The translations under genes and the position numbers were made by a program. A stretch of 40,933 nucleotides of DNA from Lachnospiraceae bacterium (GTDB lineage: Bacteria; Bacillota; Clostridia; Lachnospirales; Lachnospiraceae), in NCBI GenBank assembly GCA_017544285.1, contig JAFYEL010000115.1, positions 1 through 40,933 on the forward strand, given 5' to 3'. The notes beneath the pieces were generated by a model. It ran no database searches and had not been told where the DNA came from. It was given only the letters and a program-made list of their open reading frames with translations. Positions 9,443 through 17,712 of this stretch are shown piece by piece. Each line of letters starts with the position of its first letter. Within the stretch, counting starts at the first letter, position 1.

Positions 9443-9628
9443 TTAGGCGCGCTCAACCTTACCGGAGCGCAGGCATGCGGTACAAACATACTTTCTGATA
9501 TGTGTTCCGTTGTCGTTTACCTTAACCTTCCTGATATTGGATTTCCAAATATGGTTTGACCTTCTATGGGAATGGCTCACATTATTGCCGAAATGAACGC
9601 CCTTGCCGCAAACAGCACACTTTGCCAT
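9443..9628 (-). CDS. rpmB: 50S ribosomal protein L28
   Basis: Large-subunit ribosomal protein L28, 61 residues from the chosen start. MAKCAVCGKGVHFGNNVSHS followed by RRSNHIWKSNI and the C-terminal CTACLRSGKV are characteristic, with two CxxC pairs (CAVC and CTAC) that bind zinc in the C+ form of L28. A longer reading frame extends 22 residues upstream, but the internal ATG is preceded at ideal spacing by GGAGGTG, while the extension would begin between the promoter elements, so the short form is correct. It is transcribed alone from its own promoter and closed by a strong terminator. Confidence 0.97.
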   Translation of the reverse strand: MAKCAVCGKGVHFGNNVSHSHRRSNHIWKSNIRKVKVNDNGTHIRKYVCTACLRSGKVERA

Positions 9629-9665
9629 GTTAACACCTCCTTTGATAAAAATAACAACGCATTGG

Positions 9666-9694
9666 ATTATATCAAAAACAACTGTCAAATGCAA
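9666..9694 (-). promoter_or_regulatory. Sigma-A-type promoter for rpmB
   Basis: Leftward -10 TATAAT (9666-9671) is a perfect consensus, with -35 TTGCAT (9689-9694) at 17-base spacing. A better-matching TTGACA lies at 9683-9688 but only 11 bases from the -10, too close to serve it. The start codon is about 38 bases downstream of the -10. Confidence 0.75.
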
Positions 9695-9705
9695 GCATTA
9701 ATTTA

Positions 9706-12700
9706 TTATTTTACAGCCTGTACGGTAACGCTTCCGGTGAAGTTCACAAGCCCGGTTATCTCTACCGTGCCGGCCTTTTCATCCACCACCTTTGCGCTGA
9801 ACATCTTTTTGCCCAGTTTTACGGCCTTTGAGGCTCCCGGGAAGGTCACGGTGACGCTCTTTATCTTCTTGGGCTTTCCGTCCTTTACCGCAAGGGAACC
9901 GTCCTTGTTAAACTTAGCCTTTAACGTTATGGGCTTTAAGTCGGCGAGAATGGCCTTGTTTATATTAAAGGCACAGGGATCTGCCTTGAAGGCCTTGTTG
10001 GCGTTCTTTATCAGCTTTTTGATGTCCTTAAGCTGCTGCTTCTCAATGGAGAATTTCTTCTTTGCTCCCTTTACAAGGGAAAGCTTAGCATAGAAGGTCG
10101 CCGGACCCGCAGCCTTGTTTTTGCAGGTATACTTAACGGTAAAGAGCTCGGATGCCTTTACTCCATTGATGAGCGCAGCTTTCACGAGCTCATCGGCGTA
10201 CAGCTTTGCGGCAATGCCGTCTTTATCGGTAATATCCGGCTTTTTGCCCGTATAGGCCACGGCGTCCATGTAATTAACGGAGACGGAAATGACCGAGCCC
10301 GAAGTCAGGCCGTTTACCTTATAGTTCTTGGTAACGCTCTTTTTCTCCTTTACGGAGTCCTCATCCCCGGGAGTTATGGGCTTGTCTCCTCCGACACCCG
10401 GATCCGGAGCTGTGCTCCACTTTGCATAGATGGTCAGATCATCCTTCACCGGCGCATCAAAATCATAGGGAGTCTTAAGCTCTTTATCGGCAAACCACCC
10501 CTCAAACACATAGCCCTCTGCCTTCGGATCGGCGGGTTTTTCAACCTTTTCGCCGGGATTTACCGATACCGGGTCGATGGCAGACCCTTTGCCGCCCAGA
10601 TCAAAGGTGACCGTATATGTAACTGTAGCCGGATCCGCAATGATGACAGAACCTGCTATGCCCTTGTCATCGTAGATATACCGGCCCTGTTCATCCTCGT
10701 CCACAAAGCCGCCTGCAGGCTTTACTATTTCAATAGGTGAAACTATTTCAAGCTCATCGATGGCTCTCTTGCCCGCCCTTAAAGCCGCAGTGCCTCCCGA
10801 AGCCCTCAGCTCTCCTCCGTTTATGACGGCACTGAAGGTTGCGTAAACGCCGTATTTCCCGCCTGTAGCGGATACCCGACCCCCGGCCTGTTCGTAAGAT
10901 GTACAGTCAATGGCCTTTTCACCGCCCTCACCGCGTGAGGTGGCGTTTAAAACAGTATCCTCTCCCTTTACCGAGAGCTTGCTGTTCGAGTAGATACAGT
11001 TGCATGCAGCTTCGAAATCAAAGTTACCTTCAAAGCCGAGCTCCTTATTACTGTAAACTATATAGTTCTTTTCCGCATCGGAGGTAAGCTCAGCGCTCCC
11101 GGTGATGGTGAGGGGAACCTTGCTTAGGATAAACGCCGTCTTGCCGGAGCCCTTTACGGTCTCCGTAACTCCTTTTACCTCCTTCACGTTTGTAAGCTTC
11201 AGAATACCTTTATTGGGATCATATTGTGCTTTCCCCTTTCCAACGGGTATGTCATACAAGTTGTCGTCGGTGACCTGAACGTTTCCCACCCATACATCGT
11301 ATTTGTCGGTAAGAAAAAGTTCTTTGGCGGCTCCATCGGCATCATTTGCATAGGACCAGACCTTTTCGTTCTCATCCAGCTTGTATTTCACATTATTTGT
11401 ACGTTTTGCGCCATCGACATCACTGTAGGCTACATGGCCGACAAAAGGCTTTATCCCAAAGTCGGAATTCTCGTTATACCTGGAAATGACGGCGTAATCC
11501 TGAGCAACAGCCATCACATCGCAGTAGATATTTATTATTTTTTCACAGAACAGTCCCGCGGACACTCCGTTTTTTGCTTCACCGGCGGTTACATCCACAA
11601 GTTCTCCCTTAAGCTCCATACCATCCCTTGCGTAGATGCCGTAGCTTGACTTTTTGGCATTGCAGCCGCAGGCTTGAACGTTAATGCTTCCCGTATCGGC
11701 ATTCTCTATGGTAAGCTTCCCGGTACAGTATATGCCGGCGCTGTCAAAATTTGTGGACATGTTATCGTCGGGGATGGCCACATAAAGGGTTGTATCCTTG
11801 CCTTCCGCGTTTTTGATGGTAAGGTCACCCTCAACGTAGACACCGTAGATGGCATCCTCCTCATCACCATGGAGGTCATAGGCGCAGATGTCACCTTCAT
11901 TTTCCTTGTCGATGACAAGATTTAAGCCCACATTGCTGTAGATTCCCACCATCCCGACGCCGCCTACAAAAGAGCCAACACCGTCGTTGTACCATTTTTT
12001 CAATGTCAGAGTGTTTGTGCTGCTGTTATATGACATCATTTCAGAGGGATAGTTTCCTTCAAGTGGCAGGGCCGATGCCGCATACCCATTTGAGTCCTTG
12101 TAAACAACCTTTATGGTCTTTTTACCGATATGGACATCCGCGGCCATTCTATTTCCGTCAAAGATTGAATCGTGTTCCAGGCTGTTGACACCGATCGTTC
12201 CGCCCACAGGCTGAAGAATGGACAGTCCTGTACCGATCTCGATCCCCTTTGTACCTTTCTTTTGCCAGTTTGCTTCGAGGGCACCGTCTTTTTTGCCGCC
12301 ATGGCAAAAGAGATCTCCACCGTTGACTATCACATCTCCATCGCATAAGAGTCCACGTGAATTGCTCTTGTCCTTAAAGCTTGCGCAGCCATTGTTCTGT
12401 ATATAAGTACCGCAGTCCATAGGACATGCATAACCACTGTGTTCAATATAGGTTTTATCGCCATCCACCGTCACGGTCCCCGCTGTATAAGCGAAGCGTC
12501 CGTTTACATCAAGCCTGAAATCCCCCTGTATATCCATTTTTGTATTTGTGCTATACTGATCGGAATCCGTCATTGCGATAAAGCAAGTACTTCTGGCTGT
12601 CTTATCATCAGGCTCGGTTATATTGACATTTCCTCTGATCTTCAGTTCCGAGATGCCGAACGTATAAACCCATGCATATACTGTTCCTCCGCCAACATGT

Positions 12701-12996
12701 GCTTCAGAGGTTCCCTCAAATCCCGTAACATTGTAAAATGTAAGGGTATGAGTTGAGGGGTCATATTTTCCGCTTCCTCCCGTAAGTCCGGGAATATTAG
12801 CCTTATTGCCACTGGTGATCCGCTGACCGCCGACCCAAAGGTTATAATTTTCATTCCCGTCCACGCTCTCCTCGGGCGCGGCCTCGTCAAGGATCTCCTC
12901 TGCCGCAAAGCAGCTAAATCCTCCGAGGATCAATGCCGCCGCGGTTAAGAGAATCGAGGCAAAAAGTTTTATCTTGCTCTGTCTTACATGTCTCAT
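9706..12996 (-). CDS. Large secreted modular protein with InlB-type repeat, function unknown
   Basis: A 1096-residue exported protein. Residues 1-32 are a clear signal peptide (KIKLFASILLTAAALILGG, then AAEE). Two homologous modules follow: residues about 51-290 start YNLWVGGQRIT and residues about 566-790 start YDVWVGNVQVT; both contain a YDP..(T)L.L/F.NV strand near their start and a QP/KP.GG motif near their end. The intervening region (about 296-560) has a degenerate third copy (YNSSTNTLTLKKW) in a string of short beta-strands, suggesting a beta-helix-like fold. Residues about 793-860 form a Listeria-Bacteroides (InlB B) repeat with EGYVFEGWFADKEL. The last 210 residues are lysine-rich and unrecognised. 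There is no LPXTG sortase signal or C-terminal membrane segment. Surface adhesion or glycan binding is a guess only. Confidence 0.85.
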   Translation of the reverse strand: MRHVRQSKIKLFASILLTAAALILGGFSCFAAEEILDEAAPEESVDGNENYNLWVGGQRITSGNKANIPGLTGGSGKYDPSTHTLTFYNVTGFEGTSEAHVGGGTVYAWVYTFGISELKIRGNVNITEPDDKTARSTCFIAMTDSDQYSTNTKMDIQGDFRLDVNGRFAYTAGTVTVDGDKTYIEHSGYACPMDCGTYIQNNGCASFKDKSNSRGLLCDGDVIVNGGDLFCHGGKKDGALEANWQKKGTKGIEIGTGLSILQPVGGTIGVNSLEHDSIFDGNRMAADVHIGKKTIKVVYKDSNGYAASALPLEGNYPSEMMSYNSSTNTLTLKKWYNDGVGSFVGGVGMVGIYSNVGLNLVIDKENEGDICAYDLHGDEEDAIYGVYVEGDLTIKNAEGKDTTLYVAIPDDNMSTNFDSAGIYCTGKLTIENADTGSINVQACGCNAKKSSYGIYARDGMELKGELVDVTAGEAKNGVSAGLFCEKIINIYCDVMAVAQDYAVISRYNENSDFGIKPFVGHVAYSDVDGAKRTNNVKYKLDENEKVWSYANDADGAAKELFLTDKYDVWVGNVQVTDDNLYDIPVGKGKAQYDPNKGILKLTNVKEVKGVTETVKGSGKTAFILSKVPLTITGSAELTSDAEKNYIVYSNKELGFEGNFDFEAACNCIYSNSKLSVKGEDTVLNATSRGEGGEKAIDCTSYEQAGGRVSATGGKYGVYATFSAVINGGELRASGGTAALRAGKRAIDELEIVSPIEIVKPAGGFVDEDEQGRYIYDDKGIAGSVIIADPATVTYTVTFDLGGKGSAIDPVSVNPGEKVEKPADPKAEGYVFEGWFADKELKTPYDFDAPVKDDLTIYAKWSTAPDPGVGGDKPITPGDEDSVKEKKSVTKNYKVNGLTSGSVISVSVNYMDAVAYTGKKPDITDKDGIAAKLYADELVKAALINGVKASELFTVKYTCKNKAAGPATFYAKLSLVKGAKKKFSIEKQQLKDIKKLIKNANKAFKADPCAFNINKAILADLKPITLKAKFNKDGSLAVKDGKPKKIKSVTVTFPGASKAVKLGKKMFSAKVVDEKAGTVEITGLVNFTGSVTVQAVK

Positions 12997-13021
12997 TTTA
13001 AACCTCCTGAGATAAAACGAT

Positions 13022-13044
13022 CTGTATACAGGCGGAAAACCGCC
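13022..13044. repeat. Palindrome and small hairpin in the leader of the secreted-protein gene
   Basis: CTGTATACAG (13022-13031) is a perfect 10-base palindrome directly joined to GGCGG-AAAA-CCGCC (13031-13044), a 5-bp hairpin. They lie 25-50 bases upstream of the secreted-protein start, between it and the upstream terminator. The promoter of that gene must fall in this short space, but the only -10-like sequence (leftward TATACA inside the palindrome) has no good -35, so an activator or an operator at the palindrome is conceivable. Confidence 0.4.
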
Positions 13045-13045
13045 G

Positions 13046-13077
13046 AAAAAAAGGATGGACCGGAAAAAGGTCCATCC
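13046..13077 (-). terminator. Rho-independent terminator after the J-domain gene
   Basis: Leftward, GGATGGACC and GGTCCATCC form a perfect 9-bp stem with a 7-base loop, followed by seven T residues. It lies 12 bases beyond the stop codon of the coiled-coil J-domain gene and isolates it from the secreted-protein gene. Confidence 0.92.
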
Positions 13078-13089
13078 CTGTGAATCACA

Positions 13090-13635
13090 TCAGCCCAGCT
13101 GCTCTTTTAAGCTGTCATACTCTTCGGTAATGGTGAGCACCGTCTCGCTGTCACCCGCAACATTGTCGGGATGGAATATCTTAAGCAGGTCCCGGTAACG
13201 CTTCTTCAACGAAAGGGAATCGTTTACCCCCTTAAAAAATACCGTAACCTGTGACATCGAGGATGTGCTCCTGCGAAGATCGCTCTCCAGCCGGCGTCTT
13301 TCGTCCATGATATTCTTTTCGAGACGTTTCAAAGCCCTGCGGTCTTCATCAAGCTCGTCGAAGCCGCGCTTTAATGCCTGCCATTTCTCCTGGATGAGGT
13401 TTTCTTCGACAGCGCACTGTTTTTTGCGGTAGTCCAGGCGTTTGTGCTCGGACTTTATCTGGGCTCTGACCGTATCCTTTTCGCGGTCAAAAAGCCTGCG
13501 CTGCTCATCAAGTTCATCCTGTTCGGATCTGATGCGCATGTTTTCGTGGAAAAGCCAGAGCTTGAGCTTTGAGAGCTCGTCTTCGCCGGCCGCTTCCAGA
13601 TCTATAATGGAGTTGGGAGAAAGAACCATATCCAT
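13090..13635 (-). CDS. Coiled-coil protein with C-terminal J-domain-like segment
   Basis: A 181-residue soluble protein. Residues about 15-120 are almost entirely charged heptad-like helix (ELDEQRRLFDREKDTVRAQI and similar), a probable long coiled coil. The C-terminus resembles a DnaJ J-domain: FFKGVNDSLSLKKRYRDLL leads into HPD (155-157), the tripeptide that stimulates DnaK, followed by EEYDSLKE as a last helix. There is no zinc-finger or substrate domain as in DnaJ itself. The frame is open further upstream, but an earlier start would run into the ytfJ-like gene; the chosen ATG starts 34 bases after that gene's stop. It probably forms a two-gene transcript with the YtfJ-like gene, ended by a terminator. 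Its client is unknown. Confidence 0.75.
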   Translation of the reverse strand: MDMVLSPNSIIDLEAAGEDELSKLKLWLFHENMRIRSEQDELDEQRRLFDREKDTVRAQIKSEHKRLDYRKKQCAVEENLIQEKWQALKRGFDELDEDRRALKRLEKNIMDERRRLESDLRRSTSSMSQVTVFFKGVNDSLSLKKRYRDLLKIFHPDNVAGDSETVLTITEEYDSLKEQLG

Positions 13636-13669
13636 AATATCGCCTGCCTGAATCGGATCTGTAGGTTGA

Positions 13670-14080
13670 TCAGTTCTGTACAGTATCGGGGAAAGCAGCT
13701 GCCACTGCATCCTCAGTGGTAACCTTGGTGGGATCCGCATCCGGCGCGGGAACAGTGAACTTGTTCACCAGATCGGGTACCATGTCCAGGATCTTTGTGA
13801 CGGAATCCTGATTCTTTACCGAAACCAGCTTGGTGCTTCCGTTTGAAATTACCAGAACCGCACTGGGGCTCATCTTGCCTCCGATGCCTCCGCAGCCCTT
13901 GTCGGTCTTTTCACCGGTGCCTGCACCGACGCCAACGCCGAAGGAAACATCTACAAGGGGAATAACGATGGTGTCACCGAGATGAATGGCCTCACCCACC
14001 ACTGTCTTGGTGGAGAGAAAGGAATCCATGCCCTTCATGAGCGAATCCATTATGCCGCCGTACTTGCTATCCGCTGCCAT
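13670..14080 (-). CDS. ytfJ: YtfJ/GerW family protein
   Basis: Member of the Spore_YtfJ family. In Bacillus, GerW/YtfJ is a spore protein needed for normal germination; many non-sporulating Clostridia carry homologues of unknown role. The 136 residues show the family features: a helical start (MDSLMKGMDSFLSTKTVVGE), then DTIVIPLVDVSFGVGVG, a glycine-rich GCGGIGGKMSPSAVLVI stretch, and a variable C-terminal tail. No signal peptide or membrane segment is visible. A strong AGGAGG ribosome site and its own promoter lie upstream. In Bacillus ytfJ is next to ytfI (DUF2953); here a DUF2953 gene is one gene away, beyond the secreted amidase, which supports the assignment. Confidence 0.88.
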   Translation of the reverse strand: MAADSKYGGIMDSLMKGMDSFLSTKTVVGEAIHLGDTIVIPLVDVSFGVGVGAGTGEKTDKGCGGIGGKMSPSAVLVISNGSTKLVSVKNQDSVTKILDMVPDLVNKFTVPAPDADPTKVTTEDAVAAAFPDTVQN

Positions 14081-14121
14081 GTATACCTCCTAAACTCAAT
14101 ATAAACCCACATAGCGAAAAC

Positions 14122-14151
14122 ATAATACCATATATTGTGTCTCAAATTCAA
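14122..14151 (-). promoter_or_regulatory. Promoter for the ytfJ-like gene
   Basis: Leftward -35 TTGAAT (14146-14151) and -10 TATTAT (14122-14127) at 18-base spacing, in the 81-base gap between the amidase stop and the ytfJ-like start. The fit is moderate. Confidence 0.55.
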
Positions 14152-14161
14152 GAGTAAAGTT

Positions 14162-16738
14162 TTATTTTATTGTGAGCGTACCCTTTACCTTAACATTTCC
14201 GAAGTATGCGGTGATCTTTGTTCTGCCCTGTCCCTTTACGGTTATCCTTCCGGTAGCCTCATCGATCTCTGCCACCGAAGGCTTTGAGCTGGTCCACTTA
14301 TCCGGCACAAGAAGCTTTACATCATCGGACACAAAGGCTTCGTAAGCGTTTAAGGTCATGCCCCCTTCCTGCAATTTAAGGTCTGACGGGAACTTAAGCT
14401 TCGGCTTTGCAACAACGGTTATGCTGCATGAGGAAAGAGTGATGATATTGTTCTTATCCTTCCTGTCAAGAGCGCGGATGACCGTGGTTCCGGGTCTCTT
14501 TGCCTTTAGCACGCCTTTTTTCGAAACGGTAGCGATCTTTTTGTTGTCGCTGCCGTAACGGTTGATGCCCTCCACCTTGTCAAACATAAGGGTGGAAACA
14601 TTCTTTATCTTCTGGCCCTTAACCAGCACATATCCCGTACTGTTCTTTTTGGAAGCGATCCTGTCGTAGGCCGTGGCCAGTTCATAGGCTGCGTCATACA
14701 CGCTGTAGGGATCGTCGTAATCGGCATCAAGAGCCTTGTTATAGGCATCATCCAGCTTTTTCACCGCCGAAGAGGTGGCAGTCACGCCGTATTCATAGGG
14801 ATTCAGGTCGCATGAGGCCTCCATCAGGGCATCCAGGAATGAATTCAGTTCTTCATCCCGAAGGGCCGGCGTATTGTAAGGAGCCTTATCTATACGCTCG
14901 GCAGCCTGCTTCTCATAGGCGTAAGCGATCTCCATGAGTTCCTTTTCGCCTCCGAAGCGTCCCACCATATACATGCCTATGGGAAACTCGCTGTTGGGAT
15001 CGTCACCATCGGATATAAATCCCATGGGTATGTTCATATCCGGCAGTCCCAGTACCGGTCCGAAGATCCGGCTGTAATTTGAGGGGTTGGTATAAGAGTC
15101 ATACGTGTTCTCTATCTTGGCAGGGGCGTATGTATACAGATACATTATGGCGTCCACGCCTTTGTCTTCCATGGCCTTTGAAATCCTGTCCCTGACCGAT
15201 TTGATCCTGTCCCAGTTTTTTGCCCTGAGGTAATTATTATCCCCGTAAAGCTCATAACCGTAGGAGGCATAATCATCCCTGTCAAAGCTGTCGGCAAGCT
15301 CGGGTCCCCCGGCAAAGTTATCCCCAAGGCAGTTGTACATATAGCCGATGTCATAACCGGTTGACAGGAGATCCTTGACGCTTCTTATCCCGATATCCTT
15401 ACCGTACTCATCGAAAAACGCATTCATATCGTATTCCATTGAGCCTTTTCCCGTCTCATTGTTGTAAGGATAATTCCAGCTGCAGTTTTTCACCATGGCC
15501 AGGAATGCCTCATCCAGGCAGTCCGCTCCCGACATATCCACAAACTGCGCACCCGCTTTTCGAAGATCCGCCCTTGTCTTTCGTACAAGCTCGAAGAGCT
15601 CCGGTGAAAGCATCACGTCTTCCGGAAGATCCTCCTGTTCCACAAGATTTCCCGGATACTCGGGATAATATTCATGGAACACCTGATTGATATAATTTGC
15701 CGAGACAGACCAAAAATCAAAGGATGAGGTGAGAAACCCTATCCTTTTCCCTTTAAGAGAAGATGAAAGGGGCTCACTTGTATAGCCCGCGCCCAGAAGA
15801 GAATCGGCATCGGCTTCGATGGTAAAATCATCCTTTTCATCATTTCCCGCCATGACTTCCAGCACCGTGGCCATATCTTCCGCATGCCTTGCCATGGGGC
15901 CGGTTGTGTCTCTGGTAGCCACAAGCGGAAGAACGCCGGCTATGGAGGTAAGACCTTTTGACGGCCTGATGCCGAAGAGATCGGACATGCAGGAGGGATT
16001 CCTTATGGATCCTCCCGTATCGGTACCGAGTGCAACGGGTGCGAAATTCGACGCCGCTGCCGTGGCACTTCCTCCGGATGAACCGGCAGGAGATCTTCCC
16101 GTATCATAAGCGTTATGAGCGTCCCCTCCCAGGGTGGAATGAGATTCATCGGCACTCCAGGCAAACTCGGACATATTGGCCTTTGCGATGATGACAGCGC
16201 CCGCATCCCTGAGTTTCTTTACCACTCCGGCATCCTCATTGGGCACCATGTCGGCAAGAGCCACTGCTCCGGCAGAGGTGGGCATTCCCGCCACATTATA
16301 GTTATCCTTTACGATAATGGGTATTCCGTGGAGCTTTCCCCTGACCTGTCCCGCGGCCCTCTCTTCATCGAGACGGCGGGCATCCTCAAGGGCGTCTTCG
16401 TTTATCCATATGATGGAATTGAGATTTTGGGACTTATCGTAGGCCTTTATCCTGTCAATATACATCCCCGTGAGCTTTTCGGATGTAAGATTCCCCGCTT
16501 CCATTTCCCGCTGAAGATCACTTATGGTGGCATTCTGGAGATCAATGGTGGTGAAAACATCATTAAGCTGCGACATGGCACTCTCATCATAAGAGAATAC
16601 ATACTCGGGACCTCTTGAATATGAGCCGGTAGCGCCCTCCTCATTTTCCGCAAAAGCGGTAAAGGTCTGAGCCGATGTTAAGATCAGAACCAAAGACATC
16701 AAAAGCGCGATCCGTTTTGTTAAAGATCTTTTATACAT
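14162..16738 (-). CDS. Secreted amidase-signature hydrolase with C-terminal Ig-like domain
   Basis: An 858-residue exported enzyme of the amidase signature family (GatA/fatty-acid-amide-hydrolase relatives), which hydrolyse amide bonds with a Ser-cisSer-Lys triad. Residues 1-30 are a signal peptide (KRIALLMSLVLILTSAQTF). The triad is visible as K144 (HGIPIIVKDN), S220 in GSSGGS and the nucleophile S244 in GTDTGGSIR. GatA is cytoplasmic and about 485 residues; the signal peptide, extra length and lack of gatB/gatC nearby rule out the tRNA amidotransferase. The last roughly 140 residues contain two Big2-like Ig segments (KKIATVSKKGVLKAKRPGTT and PSVAEIDEATGRITVKGQG). Substrate unknown; a peptide, cell-wall or dietary amide is possible. 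It starts 14 bases after the DUF2953 gene, so it is likely co-transcribed. Confidence 0.9.
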   Translation of the reverse strand: MYKRSLTKRIALLMSLVLILTSAQTFTAFAENEEGATGSYSRGPEYVFSYDESAMSQLNDVFTTIDLQNATISDLQREMEAGNLTSEKLTGMYIDRIKAYDKSQNLNSIIWINEDALEDARRLDEERAAGQVRGKLHGIPIIVKDNYNVAGMPTSAGAVALADMVPNEDAGVVKKLRDAGAVIIAKANMSEFAWSADESHSTLGGDAHNAYDTGRSPAGSSGGSATAAASNFAPVALGTDTGGSIRNPSCMSDLFGIRPSKGLTSIAGVLPLVATRDTTGPMARHAEDMATVLEVMAGNDEKDDFTIEADADSLLGAGYTSEPLSSSLKGKRIGFLTSSFDFWSVSANYINQVFHEYYPEYPGNLVEQEDLPEDVMLSPELFELVRKTRADLRKAGAQFVDMSGADCLDEAFLAMVKNCSWNYPYNNETGKGSMEYDMNAFFDEYGKDIGIRSVKDLLSTGYDIGYMYNCLGDNFAGGPELADSFDRDDYASYGYELYGDNNYLRAKNWDRIKSVRDRISKAMEDKGVDAIMYLYTYAPAKIENTYDSYTNPSNYSRIFGPVLGLPDMNIPMGFISDGDDPNSEFPIGMYMVGRFGGEKELMEIAYAYEKQAAERIDKAPYNTPALRDEELNSFLDALMEASCDLNPYEYGVTATSSAVKKLDDAYNKALDADYDDPYSVYDAAYELATAYDRIASKKNSTGYVLVKGQKIKNVSTLMFDKVEGINRYGSDNKKIATVSKKGVLKAKRPGTTVIRALDRKDKNNIITLSSCSITVVAKPKLKFPSDLKLQEGGMTLNAYEAFVSDDVKLLVPDKWTSSKPSVAEIDEATGRITVKGQGRTKITAYFGNVKVKGTLTIK

Positions 16739-16752
16739 AATTCCCCCTCTCT

Positions 16753-17712
16753 TTACATGAGCCCATGCTTCTTAAGATTCCCAAGCAGGGCTTTGAATCT
16801 TTTGTCAAACCAAAGCTTTAAGGCCGTGATCAGTACCGTGAATATCCTGATGCGTCCCTTGACATTAAACTCAGCGTCCATTATCTCTTTGTCAAAATGA
16901 GCGTTTAGGAAGACGCATCTGCCGATGAAGGGATAAAAAACGCTGTAGGCGGCCACCACGCTTCCGGTAGTGGATGGATCCTCAAATCCAAGGTCCACCT
17001 CACACCTGCCCTTTCGCGGCAGAATGTGGAGGATGAGCTTTTTGGCGGCCGAAAGTACTGCCGTCACTCCCTCCTTTGTACCAGGCCCCGTTATGAGCTC
17101 CAGCTTATCGGCAATGAACTCCTTTTTATCCTTAACGTTATCCCTGAAATCCCTGTACTTTACCAAAATGCGGCCCGGAAGAGAATACATGAATCCAAAG
17201 AATTCTCCCAGCTTTTTGAAAAAGGACTTCTTCTCTTCTTCGTCCTCATCATATCCATGCTCTTCGCCCTCAGGCTCCGGGCTTTCCGTCAGAAGCTCTC
17301 CGTCGGATGAATTGTCAAAAGAGGGAAAGTCATCAGCCGTGCTGTGTTTTTCTTCCTCTTTATAGGCGTGGCCGGGCTTTTCTTCCTTCTTTTTGGTCGG
17401 CTTTTCCTTTTTGGGTTTCCCGGGCTTTTCCTCCCGTGGAAAGACCTTGATGAAAAGGGCCTTAACCAGGACGTCAACGGATACTTCGCCCCCGGCGGGT
17501 TTTAGTACATCCACCGCGGCCCGGATGACAAAGAGCATCCAGCTGACCTTCACATGGGCCTCAATGTCGTCTCCTTTCTTGAAGCCCTCGGCCCTGTATC
17601 TGACCGGCACAAAAAGAACCGCCGCCAGAAGCAGCAGCACTATACCCAGAATGCAAAGCAGCACTATACCTATGGTCTTTAAAATTGTGAGTAAAATGGT
17701 AAGCAGCGCCAT
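16753..17712 (-). CDS. DUF2953 membrane-anchored protein (YtfI-like)
   Basis: A 319-residue protein with one strong N-terminal membrane segment (TIGIVLLCILGIVLLLLAAV, about residues 13-32), the typical VPVRYRAEG start of the exposed part, a long low-complexity lysine/glutamate-rich linker (about residues 95-165) and a conserved C-terminal part with GRCEVDLGFEDPSTTGSV near residue 236. This is the layout of DUF2953 (YtfI in Bacillus), whose function is not established. The linker is much longer and more charged than in Bacillus. It begins with a one-base stop/start overlap (TAATG) with the small gene upstream. Its link to ytfJ is known in Bacillus and is conserved here except for the intervening amidase. 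Confidence 0.82.
   Translation of the reverse strand: MALLTILLTILKTIGIVLLCILGIVLLLLAAVLFVPVRYRAEGFKKGDDIEAHVKVSWMLFVIRAAVDVLKPAGGEVSVDVLVKALFIKVFPREEKPGKPKKEKPTKKKEEKPGHAYKEEEKHSTADDFPSFDNSSDGELLTESPEPEGEEHGYDEDEEEKKSFFKKLGEFFGFMYSLPGRILVKYRDFRDNVKDKKEFIADKLELITGPGTKEGVTAVLSAAKKLILHILPRKGRCEVDLGFEDPSTTGSVVAAYSVFYPFIGRCVFLNAHFDKEIMDAEFNVKGRIRIFTVLITALKLWFDKRFKALLGNLKKHGLM

Noticed and set aside
9628..9694. 22-residue N-terminal extension of L28
   Set aside because: It would start inside the promoter; L28 of normal size begins at MAKCAVCGKG behind GGAGGTG.
14162..16738. GatA subunit of the tRNA amidotransferase
   Set aside because: It has a signal peptide, is far longer than GatA, carries Ig-like domains and lacks gatB and gatC neighbours.
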